In this document: positions 37,502 to 49,761 of the stretch, piece by piece
Layout of the letters: each line of letters begins with the position of its first letter
Numbering within the stretch: position 1 is the stretch's first letter
Assembly: GCA_021904315.1 (NCBI GenBank)
Contig: CM038911.1
Location: 14,853,390-14,917,389 of the forward strand
Source of the DNA: Sphagnum magellanicum
Taxonomy: Eukaryota > Streptophyta > Sphagnopsida > Sphagnales > Sphagnaceae
DNA: 64,000 nt
Direction: 5' to 3'
Translations under genes and position numbers: made by a program
Notes under the pieces: model-generated
Seen by the model: the letters and a program-made list of their open reading frames with translations, nothing else
Told to the model about the DNA's origin: nothing
Databases searched by the model: none

Positions 37502-38862
37502 TTAGTGATCAACCTTTCCCATAATAATATCTACACTACCTAAATTACCATAATATTTGCCAATTTTATTTTTTTTACCAATTGAAGAAGAATTTGTAGA
37601 TTGATAAAACTAGGTGGACAAATTTTCCATCTTTAGGGGAAGACACTATCATCTCCTATTAGGAAAATTCCCAATTCTCCTTTGGGATCTTTTGCTCTAA
37701 TATAATGTTCCTACTTAGGTAATTTAAATTTAGGAGAGGTCTTTTGACTAATAAATTGATGTTCAAAATCATTCCATTCTAAATTTTTTCCCAATGAAGT
37801 TGTCGAGCCTCTAAATTTTCAAAAGGCCCCCCTGGATATTATTTTCAAAGCTTGTTGAATTATTTTGACCGATCCCCTCATTTTTCCAATTCATACCAAA
37901 TAACGAGCTAATGAATTGCCTCCTATTTGCCATTGTATCTACCAATCCAATTTGTCGTAACACTCATAATGATCAACTTTGTGAAGATCCCATTTGATTC
38001 CCAAAGCTCGTAACATGGGTCGCAATAAACCCCAATTTATTGCTTCTTCCCTACCAATAATACCTATGAACACAACTATGAAAAACTTAAAGCATTTTTG
38101 CCAAATGATGAAGGAGTTTTCAAACCCATGTACCTTCGACAACCCACTAAAAGGGATTTTGAGAAAAGCTTTAAATAAATTCTAAACGTGGGTTTTAGGG
38201 ATGTTTGTGTCTTTAGATTGTGTGCATTACGTATGGAAGAATTGTCCAACAATGTCCCTCTACTCGTTTAAAAAAAATTGGATTATGCGTAATAAGTTTT
38301 TCATATTCATCAATTTTTGGTAAGAAATAATCACAACATCTAGGCATTTATCTACCCAACCATAAGGCAAATCTATAGCTCCTTTAATATGAAAAAAATT
38401 ATGCATCATTCGCATACATGTGGCAGCTTCAAATAAATCATATATCATTTTTCTTTCTCATAATATAAAAGAAGGCGGTTTGTGCACCAATATCAGCCAT
38501 GAAAGGTTCGAGCCATAACAAATGGGAAGCTATGTGGCTCAATTCCAACATAATGATTCTTATATAACTAGCCTTTTTAGGAACTTGAATGTTGGTCAAT
38601 TTCTCCGACGCATTTGCAGTTACAACTTCTATAAACACTGTAGTTAAATAATCCCACTGTGTAACATGAGGAAGATATTGAACAACTGTTCTATTTTCAA
38701 CAATTTTTTCCATACCTTTGTGTAAATAACCCAATATAAATTCACAATCAATGACATTTTCACCATCTAAAGTAACAATAAGTCCAGAACACCATGAATT
38801 GATGGATGTTGAGGACCCATATTTATTATCATGGGATTAGTTTTTGTAGCAAGCATGGTCAT
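37502..38862 (-). pseudogene. ndhH: ndhH copy with a transposase fragment inserted (plastid-derived)
   Basis: Peripheral subunit of the plastid NDH complex. From ATG at 38862 it shows [64 protein letters not shown] and [18 protein letters not shown], ending GKVDH. About 190 bp at 38068-38256 does not belong to ndhH and falls between the segments NPIFL and IGREEA, which are close together in the native protein. Frameshifts and stops occur elsewhere too. Confidence 0.9.
38068..38256 (+). mobile_element. PIF/Harbinger transposase fragment inside ndhH
   Basis: On the plus strand, [18 protein letters not shown] resembles the block around the first catalytic aspartate of Harbinger transposases. 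The preceding piece ([20 protein letters not shown], then LRKALNKF) matches almost word for word the minus-strand copy at 57998-58303. Only this fragment is present, with no terminal repeats recognised. Confidence 0.75.
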
Positions 38863-38989
38863 GTGTAACCTTCCCTATTATATAAAAATATGTTTCATTC
38901 GTATTGATGAATATTTAAAAACAAAATTTGTCTGAAAAATGAAAAAATAAATAATGAATTTTAAATTTACAAACATTTAATTGATTAAT

Positions 38990-39083
38990 TAAATGTTCGT
39001 AACAACAAAAGACCCAAAAGACGTTTGTGATTCCTTAAAATTTTCCATAAACCTCTTTGGGATGAATAATCCTTGCCATGTAA
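38990..39083 (-). pseudogene. rps15: rps15 fragment (plastid-derived)
   Basis: The minus strand reads [20 protein letters not shown], the middle of plastid ribosomal protein S15. It lies next to the 5' end of ndhH as in plastid genomes. The remainder is lost at the junction with block C near 39085-39099. A palindrome (AACATTTAATT, 4-base spacer, complement; near 38976-39001) overlaps its end. Confidence 0.75.
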
Positions 39084-39098
39084 CTTTAAATGAAAGGT

Positions 39099-39631
39099 GA
39101 GTTTCAAAACATCCGCTTGCATCTTCTGTCTTATGGCGACTATTGGCATAGAGTTAGCCGATGCTTATTCTTCAGATATCATCATTGTTTTTTTCTGAAA
39201 AAAGGAGTTTACAACTTGTGGGCCTTGTACCTCCACAGGACATTGCTTTGTCAGGCTTTCGCCCATTGTGGAAAATTCCCCATTGTTGCCTCCCGTAGGA
39301 GTCTGGGCCATGTTTCAATCCCAGCATGGTTAATCATCCTTTCAAACCAGCTGCTAATCATTGCATTAGTAAGCCATTGCTTCACCAATTAACCAATTAG
39401 ACGCAAGCCCCTCCTTGGGCGGATTCCTCTTTTTGCTCCTCAACTTATGGGGTATTAGTAACCGTTTCTAGTTGTTGTCCCTTTTTCAATGGCAAGTTCT
39501 TATGTGTTCTTCACCCGTGTTATTCACTCGTCCGCCACTAAAAACACCACTAAGATGCTTCCCATCCAACTTGCATGTGTTAAACATGCCGCCATCATTC
39601 GTCCTAAGCTAGGATCAAACTCTCCATGAGA
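39099..39631 (-). rRNA. rrn16: 16S rRNA 5' fragment, second copy (plastid-derived)
   Basis: About 530 bases of the 5' end of plastid 16S on the minus strand, from TCTCATGGAGAGTTTGATCC (39631 downward) to the GGATAACGCTTGCATCC region. Landmarks include GACTCCTACGGGAGGCAAC read on the minus strand (near 39290). It differs from the copy at 18384 by many substitutions and several indels, so the two have diverged. Confidence 0.9.
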
Positions 39632-39850
39632 TTCATAATTACATTACTTATAGCTTCCTTCTTTGTGGACAAAGTTGATTGTGAATCATCTTTCATCCCA
39701 AGGGATAATTCGTGTTCATTTGCTTCATATTAGCATAAAGCTCATTTCTAGTATACCCATCCTTACCTTATCATGTCAATCCCACAAGCCTCTTTCAATT
39801 ATGAGGAAGCAAATAAAAGAGGAAGCAAATAAAAACACTTGGAATAGATT

Positions 39851-39922
39851 TAGGGATAATTAGGTTTGAACATATGACTCCCACCACATCAAGGTGATAC
39901 TCGACCATTGAGTTATATCCCT
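39851..39922 (-). tRNA. trnV-GAC: trnV copy 2 (plastid-derived)
   Basis: A 72-base minus-strand copy of plastid valine tRNA. The anticodon site reads GAT instead of GAC (C-to-T). Copy 1 at 18109 kept GAC. Confidence 0.87.
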
Positions 39923-39939
39923 ACCCCAAAGAAAACTTA

Positions 39940-40575
39940 TTAATAAGTAGGCACAAACCTAAAAGTGCAATACCTTTTTCCTCTAGATTTAACAAATTCT
40001 ACATGAAAAATATATTTTTCAATATGTTCAACACCAATCAATCTAACCCTAATATAAGAATTGTTAAAAGAGGGGGAAGGAGAAAAACCAAGTAAATAAA
40101 ATATAAACATAATTTTTTTTCTTATCCCAAAAATCTTACCCATTTCTAGGAAAATAAAATCCCAACTACCTCTAGTCAACATTGTTTTTTTATGCTTATT
40201 CAAAAGTTTTGATGTGTTACCACATTTTTTTTGACAACTTAGTTGAAGAAAAAGACAAATTTTTTTACTAGGAACATATGTAGGATTTATCACTATAGAA
40301 AAGGAATCATATGCAACCGTTAACTACTTTATATACATACATTGCCACCCTATCGAGGAAGGATTTGCAACTAGCTTTAATATACCCTTGACTAGGAGAA
40401 CAAGAAATATTTGCCTCCATGGAAGGACTTCTTGATTTGAATTGATGTAAAGGTACAACCAACCATATTGCCAAAAATCTATGTTGTATATTTTAAATAG
40501 GAACGGGTTGATGCCCCTTGCTCTTTTGTGGTACAATCTTCTTCCCATTGAGTTCTTACTTTCTCCCTTGTCCAA
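39940..40575 (-). pseudogene. Plastid spacer ORF, copy 2
   Basis: Inverted counterpart of 17243-17832. Open stretches 39940-40293 and 40324-40575 read GSWDFIFLEMGKIFGIRKKI and NPFLFKIYNIDFWQYGWLYLY. Similarity to block A continues to about 40860. Function unknown. Confidence 0.6.
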
Positions 40576-40949
40576 CAGGAAATGTAATAAAAAAAATATA
40601 GGACTAATGCAAGTAGTTTATCACGGAGGACTCCACAATCATTAAGAAAAAAAAAGCTACTTTTTATGTATACTTTTTTTGGCCATATTTATTCCTATTT
40701 GTGGGCCTCATGTAATCGATCAACCTGATATAGATATCCATAAGTTATCAAAACTATCTCGAATGAGCCAACTAAATCAAAACATGAAAATCAAACAATA
40801 TTTTTCAAAAAATGAATTTTTGATCGATTCGATATAATCCATAATTGCCTTTCACTCCCTCAAGCATTGGATATTTCCCTCTTGTTGGACAAGGAGCAGT
40901 GGGATTTGTCAAAGAATAGATATACCACTAATAATGAATTGGAGCAATA

Positions 40950-41023
40950 GCATATGTGGTTGAGCGGTTAAAGCACCCAATTGATAATTGGAGAATTCGT
41001 AAGTTCAACTCTTATTGGATGCA
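40950..41023 (+). tRNA. trnI-CAU: trnI-CAU copy (plastid-derived)
   Basis: A 74-base copy of the plastid trnI-CAU (the tRNA whose C34 is modified to read AUA). The anticodon site (40983-40985) reads GAT instead of CAT. It lies upstream of rpl23, its native neighbour. Confidence 0.87.
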
Positions 41024-41266
41024 TGGGAAATAATGAATCAAATTTTGGGTATTGGGTAACACTTACCCATAATTCATTAATTAGATTTGGTGGTAGCTCA
41101 GGCAGACTAATAATAATAGTAATAGCCATAATTAGTTTGATTGGGCAACAATCATAAAAGAGAAAAAGAAATATGAATTGAAAATAAAAACATTTATTGG
41201 AAGAAAATGCATCGAATTGTAGGATGCAAATATAAGATATAATAAACGGAAGGAATCAAAGTAATC

Positions 41267-41539
41267 ATGGATGAAATGAAATACCCAATACTTACACAAA
41301 AAAGATTTGTTTGTTAGGGAAAAATCAATATACTTTTGATGTTGATGAAAAATCCACCAAAACATAGATTAAAAGTGAATTGAAAGTTTTTTTAGTGTTA
41401 AAGTATTAAAAATGAATAGTTATTGGCCTCCAAAAAAAGAAGATGAATAGGTCCAAAAATAGGACATTTAGTACGTTATAAACGAATGATTATTACACTT
41501 AGGTCCCGTTATTCCATCCCACTATTTCCAAACATATAA
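41267..41539 (+). pseudogene. rpl23: rpl23 copy (plastid-derived)
   Basis: Plastid large-subunit protein L23. MDEMKYPILTQKRFVC, then a stop, then GKNQYTFDVDEKSTKT and another stop; the end reads [21 protein letters not shown] in a shifted frame. At 273 bases it is near native length (about 280). It lies between trnI-CAU and rpl2 as in plastids. Confidence 0.87.
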
Positions 41540-41570
41540 AAAAAAATTCATCTTAATACAACATCTTATT

Positions 41571-42990
41571 ATGACCATTTCTCTGTATAAAGCTTATACC
41601 ATAGGTACACACAATTGTTTTGTATTAGGATTTGAAGAAATAATGAGATCCAATCCTCAGAAGAAATTAACCTATGGACAACATGATAAAAGGTGTCATA
41701 ATAATAGAGGGGTTATTACTAGCCAACATAGAAGGGGAGGTCACAAACATCTGTATTGACAAGTTAATTTTTGATGAAATAAAAAATAATTTGGTACAAT
41801 TACAACCATAGAGTATGATCCTAATCGTAATGCAAATATGTTTCACACATGATGAAGATGGTGAAAAACGATATATTTTACATCCATGAGGAATCAAATT
41901 GGAGGTACTATTATTTATAGTGTAGACGCTCCCATATTAGTGGGAAATACTCTACCTTGAGTGTGGTTTGAATTATTTATTTACGTAATTAGAAAATCAA
42001 TTTGGATAGTTGCAGAACCTGTAAATCCATCACTAATCCAATATTAAATATGTTTTTATTCGTATAAGCCTCAAGAGGAAACTAAAGAGGAACAATAGCA
42101 TATGATTGAATTTATCACATCATACTATGAAATATTTATGTCATAATCCTTGGGGATATAGAATAATATGGAGATAACTTTTACTTGTCCTAAACATAGG
42201 GAGAAAAATATAAATACGAACAACCCTTGTTGTTCCTTAATATATACTTGGACAAGCTAATTACATTCGAGTTGGTGGTCAAGGGCAATTTCAAAGTTGG
42301 ATAATGAATTTTCTTTCATTCCAGAAAGAAAGAATGGAATTTGCCTCCTAAGTTATTATGAAACATAAAAAAATGTTGACGTAAATTGGTAAAGTCATTC
42401 ATTCTGTAACCACATAGATAGAAGTAAGCCATATGATGGAAAAAACCTAGGATGTAATTAGTAAAAAAGGATTATGCTATATACACCCAGAAAGTCGTAT
42501 GCATTTAAAAAAACTTGTATAGTTTGGGAAGAGACTATAATCAATTCATTTGACTTTGTGATAATCTACTTCAACCAATATGCCTTTAGGCACAACTATA
42601 CACAATGTAAAAATAACACCTCATAGAAGTGGCCAATTAGTGAAAGTTGTAGGCTTTGTAACCAAACTTATTGCAAAGGGAGGTTGCCTAGCCACATTAA
42701 GATTACCTTCTAGAGAAGTTCATATAATATCTCAAGATTGTTTAGCTACAATTGGCCAAGTGGGTCACGTTGATGCTAATAATTGAACTATAGGTAAAGT
42801 TGGATCCAAATGTTGGTTAGATAAACGTTCAGAGTAAGAGGCATTGTCCTGAACCTTGTAGATCATCCTCATGGGGGTGGTGAAGGCCGAGCCCCAATTG
42901 GTAGGAAAAAACCATTAATTCCTTGGCATCGGATTGCACTTGGAAAGAGGACTCGTAAAAGTAATAAATATAAGTAGAAAAAGTTAGGAA
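41571..42990 (+). pseudogene. rpl2: rpl2 copy with intron (plastid-derived)
   Basis: Plastid large-subunit protein L2. Exon 1 (41571 to about 41960) begins [15 protein letters not shown] and includes [13 protein letters not shown] and [16 protein letters not shown], then a stop. The group II intron begins GTGTGGTTTGA. Exon 2 (about 42571-42990) has [30 protein letters not shown] and [15 protein letters not shown], then a stop and shifts before RKSNKYK. The right end is approximate. Confidence 0.9.
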
Positions 42991-43041
42991 AAAAACTTGT
43001 ACAAAAAGAGAAAGGAGTAAAAACATGAAAGGTAGTTGGCA

Positions 43042-43313
43042 ATGACATACTCACTAAAAAAAAACCCTTTTGTGGTTGATCATTTTATTGTGAAGAATTA
43101 AAGATCTTAATGTAGAAGGGAAAAAAAAAGTATTAGTCTTGTGCATTTACCATTGTACTCACAATGATTGGTCATACTATTGTTGTTCATAACGGGCAAG
43201 AACATTTACCTATTTATATAACAAATTGTATGGTAGGCCACAAATTGGGAGAACTTGCACCTATTCGAACTTTTTGGGGACATGCAAGAAGTAATAAGAA
43301 ATCTCGTCATTGA
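43042..43313 (+). pseudogene. rps19: rps19 copy (plastid-derived)
   Basis: Plastid small-subunit protein S19. MTYSLKKNPFVVDHFIVKN opens it; the middle shows [20 protein letters not shown] in another frame, and the end is RSNKKSRH. It is 272 bases against about 279 native, with at least one shift and stops. Lies between rpl2 and rpl22. Confidence 0.87.
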
Positions 43314-43332
43314 TTAGGAGGTAGCACCCGAA

Positions 43333-43704
43333 ATGAGAACTAATGGTTCCAATTCGGAGGAAATCCAAACCTCAACTAAATATATACGTATGTCTGCTCA
43401 TAAAACATGGAGAGTAATTAATCAAATTTGTGGTCGTTCGTATGAACAAGCACTTATGCCATTGGAACTTATGCCTTACCGAACAAGACATCCCATATTA
43501 CAATTGCTTTCTTCTGCAACAACAAATGCAAGTTGCAATTCAAATTTGAATAAAATCAATTTGATTGTAAGTGAAACTAGAGTAGATTGAGGTACTACCC
43601 TAAAGAGATTTCAACCTAGAACTCAAGGACATGTTTATCCCATACATAAGCTTACTTGTCATATAACTATTACGATGAAAAATGGAAAATGGATGATCCG
43701 ATAA
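43333..43704 (+). pseudogene. rpl22: rpl22 copy (plastid-derived)
   Basis: Plastid large-subunit protein L22, a gene moved to the nucleus in some angiosperm lineages but kept in gymnosperm plastids. MRTNGSNSEEIQTSTKYIRM, AHKTWRVINQICGRSYEQAL and ELMPYRTRHPI are intact. A single TGA at 43588-43590 splits an otherwise open frame that continues FQPRTQGHVYPIHK and ends at 43704. Confidence 0.9.
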
Positions 43705-43751
43705 AAAAATAAATGGAAGCTTTTATGTGAATATCATTGAAAGAAAGAAGA

Positions 43752-44150
43752 GATGTCGGGGACAAAATATGAACCCACTTGGTTTTCGACTTGGTGTGAC
43801 CCAAAATCGTCATTCTTATTGGTTCACACAACCGAAAAATTATTCTAAACTTCTTTGGGAAGATTGGGACATGCAAAATTGCATTGAAATTTACATACGT
43901 AAACATATAAAAATTTCCTCTAATTATGGAGGAATTGCACATATTGAGATAAGAAAAACAAATTGATTTAAGTCAAAATACATACAAAATTTCCCACATT
44001 GGTGGTAGAAAGTTGCAGGTGAGGGATTGAACAATTGAAAGTAGATGTATGGAATCTTCTCCATTTTGGGGATTGTAAGCTACACATAATTTTGACAGAA
44101 GTAACAAAACCATATGAGGAACCAAATATTCTTGCCATCAATTTCACCAA
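43752..44150 (+). pseudogene. rps3: rps3 5' part (plastid-derived)
   Basis: Plastid small-subunit protein S3. [41 protein letters not shown] are seen, then after a stop and shift EQLKVDVWNLLHFGDCKLH and TKPYEEPNILA. The match ends near 44150, which I take as the right edge of the plastid insertion. Confidence 0.87.
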
Positions 44151-45499
44151 AATCATATCATTGCTTATTAGGGCTAGCCAATCACTAGATGTGATAAAGG
44201 AGTTGCTCACCAATGGGGGCTCCTTGTTGCATTTTGTAATTGTTTTCATTCAATGTAACTTTCAATGTTCTCACCTATAATTTATCATCACTGTCTCTAG
44301 CAAAATTTTCACCAATGTGAAGAATTCTCATCATTCCGAAACATCAAAGTAGTCACCTTTCACATAGTACACTTGCAAAATTTTAGGTTGTCACCTCTTG
44401 AGGGTCCATTGCTTGTTGAACATGGTGATTATGAACTTGGTAAGGTCCATTGCCCGGTGAGGTTCAATACAACCATCAATGCAATTAAGGTGAAGAGTTG
44501 ATGATTTCATGCATTTACAATTAACTCTCAAGCACAATAGTCCATGTTGATGTCAATGCAGAGGTTGGTGTTCATGAGTGTTGTGATACAAGCCAAGTCT
44601 TTACTTTGAACCCACACTTTAATTTTGAACCTATGTAAAAGAAGAAAAGAGGATGAGGGAATGGGAAAATAATTAAGATTTTCCTGGGATGTGTGTGTAG
44701 AAACTTCCATGGGTAGAAACTATGGTTGGTTTTGATGGTTAAATTTAATATGGCTAACTCTAGAACTTTGATAAGATTTTCACTTGTAGACTATCAGTTT
44801 CCACACCTTCAATTTTATGAGCGAAGTTATAAATTACTATGATTTGATTGCAAGTTGTTTTGGCCACAAATGTTGGATTATTTTTCAAATGCACAAACTT
44901 GGATGTAGAAAAGAGTGCCAACTTTGTTAATGGGTAAAAACAATAAGTCTTCCCTACTTTAAAACTTTGTATTGGAACTTCGCATTATATCAAAAACATG
45001 TGAATGGAAAACATAAAAGGTGATAATATGTTGGGTTTCTAAATGGGAATAACATCAGTATAAAGGGCTGTGCACACATGTATTTGTGGAAAGCTTCACA
45101 GTGCCAAGAGCTTTTTGAACGTCAGACAAGGATTTTGTAACCAGGAATTGACTAAAAATTTTATACAAGCAATGTACATTAGATCCTATCAACTACATGT
45201 TTTCACATAATTGACCAAAGTGTTTAGGGTTTACTTGTGAGAGTATAGAGCAAAACCATCTCCTCCTGCATTGCAGGATCAAACTACCAAACAGAATATG
45301 CACTGGTGCATTTATTCTGCTTTCTACTCCACATGAAAGAAATGGACACAATCGATTGGAAAAATTGCTAAATAACTTCCCTTTATACTCAAATTTGCCC
45401 ATTACATTGTCCCGAGATGTACAAAGATTGGCCTTTTAACCAAAACATAACATTACCATGGGTATAAACAAAAAAAAAAAAAAACCCAAATAGATTCCA
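44151..45499. other. Spacer between plastid insert and NAT gene
   Basis: No gene recognised. There is an A run at about 45470-45484. The last part is probably the 3' UTR of the NAT gene on the minus strand. Confidence 0.45.
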
Positions 45500-45567
45500 A
45501 AAACATATGAACAAAAACTCGGATCTTCAAAACATATGAACAAAAACTTGGATCTTCAAAACATATG
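45500..45567. repeat. 29-bp tandem repeat, two units plus a partial third
   Basis: 45500-45528 and 45529-45557 match except one base (CTCGG against CTTGG), and 45558-45567 begins a third. It lies just past the NAT stop codon, probably in the 3' UTR. Confidence 0.85.
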
Positions 45568-45656
45568 CTTCCTGGTTTTTCCAAAATGTTTGTGATCTGC
45601 TTGAGAAAAAAAAAGCTAACAGGAGAAGATACTCAATCACATAGGATTTTTTCCTA

Positions 45657-48600
45657 TCACATCTCTGGGAAAAACCGATGTAGACCCAAAGGAAGACGAT
45701 AAAACTCAAGGTTTCTTGGATCCCTATCAAAGTGCCTGAACTTGCGTGTCCACACCATACCCCGGTCCTTCTTAGTGACATGCCTTGTAAGTGTGTTGTC
45801 CAGAAAAGATGCAACAAGAATTGTGATGATCAAGGGAGAACCAAAAAAGACATTGAGGATATCATTGAACTGTATACACCACAACAGCCAATTTAGTTCA
45901 ATATAATTGAAGCCAATAGAAATTAATAAGTTCATTGCTCTTGATCATAAAGGACGAGCTTGAGTAACAAAATAGGAGAAGAATATTTGTGGAAGAATGT
46001 AAAGAGAATAAATTACCCATCTTTGTTGAGTGTCTATAGGACCATGGTCTGCCCGCACTGTAAACTCAGAGAAATATTGAGGTACTGATAAACCCATGAA
46101 TATGGAGAAACCAACCACAAAGAGATTTCGGGTCATATTCATGTTTGCAAATTGCAGGTGAGAAATTCCAGTCCCCACTGTGGCAAAAACACATGAACAC
46201 CAATTAGAAACCAACACCAATTTCGTTCCAAGAATACATTAAGGAATATTGCCAATGAAAAAAACCATGGCTTTACACTGGGATTCAGAATTTTTTGAGT
46301 TCGGATCTGTTCAAATGGAGGAAATACTCACCAACCATTCCAAATGTAACACAAAGAATTGCAGCTACAATCGGTTGTGGAATAGCAGCCAAAACTCCCC
46401 CAAATTTCCCTGCAGAACACCACATAGCATTTGAGTACTGCAACATGCAGATTGAAAATCCAGAAAACAATTAATCAATAATTGTTACCTCAGATGTTAA
46501 AAGCTCTAGAACATTTTCCAATTCACTGCACTATTGCATATCCTTCAGTGAGCACAACTCCTTATTCCAATTCACTCACCAAAAACAGAGAAAAAGAGCA
46601 TGAAAAGAGCAGCAATTTGGATCACCCTACGGCTTCCAACTCGTGTGAGTCCAATCAGTCCAACATTTTCACTGCCATAAGATAACAACTACATGAGTAC
46701 AATTTTGTTTGGCCAAATAGTGCTGGAAAAGAATTCCAAAAGAAAGCTCTGTTCCATTGAACAAAAAGGGTTTGTGGGTACAATTGCTTACGGGGCAACA
46801 GTTGCTCCAGTAAAAGTACCAAAGAAACCATTCAGCAACACCCCAACTCCCTGCCATCCAATTCCTCTGCTGATAACATATGGTGGCGGTGGAGTAGCTC
46901 CAGCCAATCGTGAAACAGCATAAAATCCACCAGTAGACTGCAAACAGCACAAGACAGTATTCATTTAGTAACACAAACCAACACTCAAAAGAACAAAAGG
47001 AATACTTCATACAAAGAAGTAAAAAACACTACAGGTATAATTTCCAATCATAGATTGTAAAGATACCTTATTGCAACAGTACAGAAACAATGGTGAAAGA
47101 CAAAAACAAAGAAGCAACCCACATCATCAGGATTATTACCTCAACAAGAGCAACAAGAGCTGCAGTCATAACTCCAAATACATCTCCAGCATCAAAAGTT
47201 GGAGCTCCCCATTGAAGTGGATATGAAATCCTAACCCTGTAACCACAGAGATAAGAAGAAACCACGAGTTGTGGAACTAATTCTTCAGGATTCAAAACAC
47301 GCATTAAATTTGATACATAAGAACACTGGAACTGATTTACACCTCAACAACCCAAACCTAGATCTAAGAATAGAATATTGACTCTTTAACGAATGATTCT
47401 CACGATTTCAACACCAAGCCTAAAGATTTGTTTTCTTAAGACAGAATCCAGATTACAATTCTTGGAAAGAAATGAACATTTAGAAACAAGAAAAAACAGA
47501 ACAATTTTTTCCTTGAACTAATCGATTCTTTAGACTCAGAAAACACTGAAGAGAATTGGAAAAAAATCTTAAAACAGAATTAATCGCCATTACCAGGGTG
47601 CAGTGGAGACAAGCCCACTCCTGTCAGTGCGGCAATGAATTTGACCAAGTGCACTTGCATGATCATACGTTCCAGCTACTGTCAATATTGTAGCGTAGAC
47701 CCAAACAATTGCAACTCCAAAAAGGATCGGGAAAAGCTCAAAGAAGTGATAGTGAAGGATTTTGAAATGCTTCAAGTACTGTAGAAAAAAATCACATCAT
47801 AACATCATCAGAATAGAATATGTTAAAAGCTCATTTCGAATCCATAAACAAAATACAAACACATGAACAAAAATTCAATCATCAATTTCTGTAAAACACA
47901 GACAAAACATAATGTCACTTGCAGAAAACACCAGACTAAATGACTCACCTGAGAGATGAATAATATAATCAACAGTGCTGGAATGCCAATTTCAACACAC
48001 TTCCCAATCTGCACAAAAAAACTCAAGAAACTTACTATTGAAAACACTTCAGAAGTGCAACCAAAGCAGGCGATCTCAACTGCAGACAGACTTCCCGCAC
48101 AAGACGATAAATAAGGAGAACAAGACGAAGATGGGTACTTACTCCAGGAAATCCATACTCCAGAAGACCCAATCCCACAATGGTTGTTACAGGCGCGATC
48201 ACAATTGGACTGATGAATCTGAGACCCAACAACGAAGCAAGAGCAAGGACAAGAGAAAAAACAGGTTAGAGTAAGCTCCAGAAATGTTTCAGAAGATCAG
48301 ACTAGAGCAAGAAAAATCTCATAAACTGATCGTATACCCAAATGGGCACCAGCTTCATACCTTGTGGCGATGCTCCATAAGCCGCTGAAGCCTAGAACGA
48401 TGTTGACTGCTGAGCCAGCGATCAAGGCTCCTTGGGTTGCTCTCATTGCGTGGACAAACCTCTACAAGAAGCGTGCAGGTTCAGTACACAATTGCGCGGT
48501 AGCAGATAAGCGACGAGAAACTAACATTGCAAAGCAGTGGAGAAGACGCAACTGTCGTTGTCACTACCTCATGCGGTTCGTCGATGTTCATGATGCGTGC

Positions 48601-49354
48601 AGAATTGACGATGGACAGGATCACAGGGAGAAAGTAGAAGGAGTTCCCCATTACGGTGGGCAATCGTGAACCCAGAACAGTCTGGATCAAGGTATTGATG
48701 CCTGAAACGAACAGCGCACTCTGTACTACTCGAGCTAAATCACTCTGCAGAATACATCACACAAAACACAAACAAAAAAATTACGCGACAAAGAAACTGT
48801 CTTGAAGTTCTGATTAAGACCAACACTCCTTTGACGCATTATAGAGCTGCTGGCAATTCTTTTAGTTTCAAGATCTGGAGTACAAGCTTATTTTCAAGAT
48901 TTTCTTTCTCTCCAAAGGACGACGACGACGACGATGATCAAGAAGAAGAACGTACAGCGTTTCCACCTATGTTGCGGAATATAAGCGTTGGAATGAGCAC
49001 GGTGGTTCCCAGCATTGTAATATAGTGCTGGAATCCCAAGACAATTGCTTCCGCTGCAGAATCATCGGAACCGAAGGCATAAAAAGTGAGCGGCTGAAAC
49101 ACACTAACACAAATCCAGAAGTAACAATAACAACGAGAATCCGCGAAGAGAAGGAACAATAACGACGGCAACAATAACATCAACCACAAGAGTGAATACT
49201 GAAAGCTGCAGCTTTCCTGCTTACCCCATCGAGGATTATCATTAATACAATAAGCGAGATGTGGAAGCTGCTCCAATGCATGATGATGCAAGTCCTCTCC
49301 TTTCATAACCTTGGGAGGAACTCCAATAGGACCACCATGAGCAGTCCCTGCCAT
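45657..49354 (-). CDS. Nucleobase-ascorbate transporter (NAT/NCS2 family)
   Basis: A plasma-membrane type purine/pyrimidine permease related to plant NAT1-NAT12. Thirteen exons join in frame on the minus strand: 49225-49354, 48956-49053, 48568-48744, 48361-48461, 48143-48218, 47949-48008, 47594-47778, 47140-47236, 46792-46937, 46580-46671, 46332-46409, 46017-46177, 45657-45869. All borders are GT/AG. The product is 537 residues, the usual size. It shows the QH motif in GFQHYITMLGTT (first membrane segment), RTDRSGLVSTAPW, WGAPTFDAGDVFG, SRGIGWQGVG and the NAT signature ENVGLIGLTRVGSR (pattern N-x-G-x4-T-R). It ends RLPLGLHRFFPEM as in the plant family. Family members carry uracil, xanthine or related bases; the substrate here is not predictable. 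No defects seen. Confidence 0.95.
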
Positions 49355-49738
49355 GACCACGAGCCTTCACAAACAAAAAAAATAAAAAACAACAAACACA
49401 CTCACAACAAGAAGTTCCAGAAGAGTATTCCTCCAAAAAAGCTGGACTACTTCTTAAATCCCTCTTTACTGCAAAAACCTCCCGTTCTCCTCTGAACACA
49501 CACAAAAACAAACAAGCAAACAAACAAAAACTCCAGCTATTGTTGCTCAAGAAATGTCTTCGTCTAAAAAAAAAAATCCCCAAAACAAACACAATTACAA
49601 ACACTACTACTACTAAAATCACAAGCTCCTCAGCTGGAGCAACAACAACAAGAGCTTGCGACAGACGTACAGAATCACTGAGAAAATCACAAACGCAAAG
49701 GAGAAGCCATTATGGGAAGCTTAAGTTGAAGGTTATTT

Positions 49739-49761
49739 GAGAGAGAGAGAGAGAGAGAGAA
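49739..49761 (+). repeat. GA/CT microsatellite upstream of the NAT gene
   Basis: A pure GA run, read as CT on the NAT coding strand, about 390 bp before the start codon. CT-rich runs are common in plant leaders and core promoters, so this may mark the transcription start region. Confidence 0.8.
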
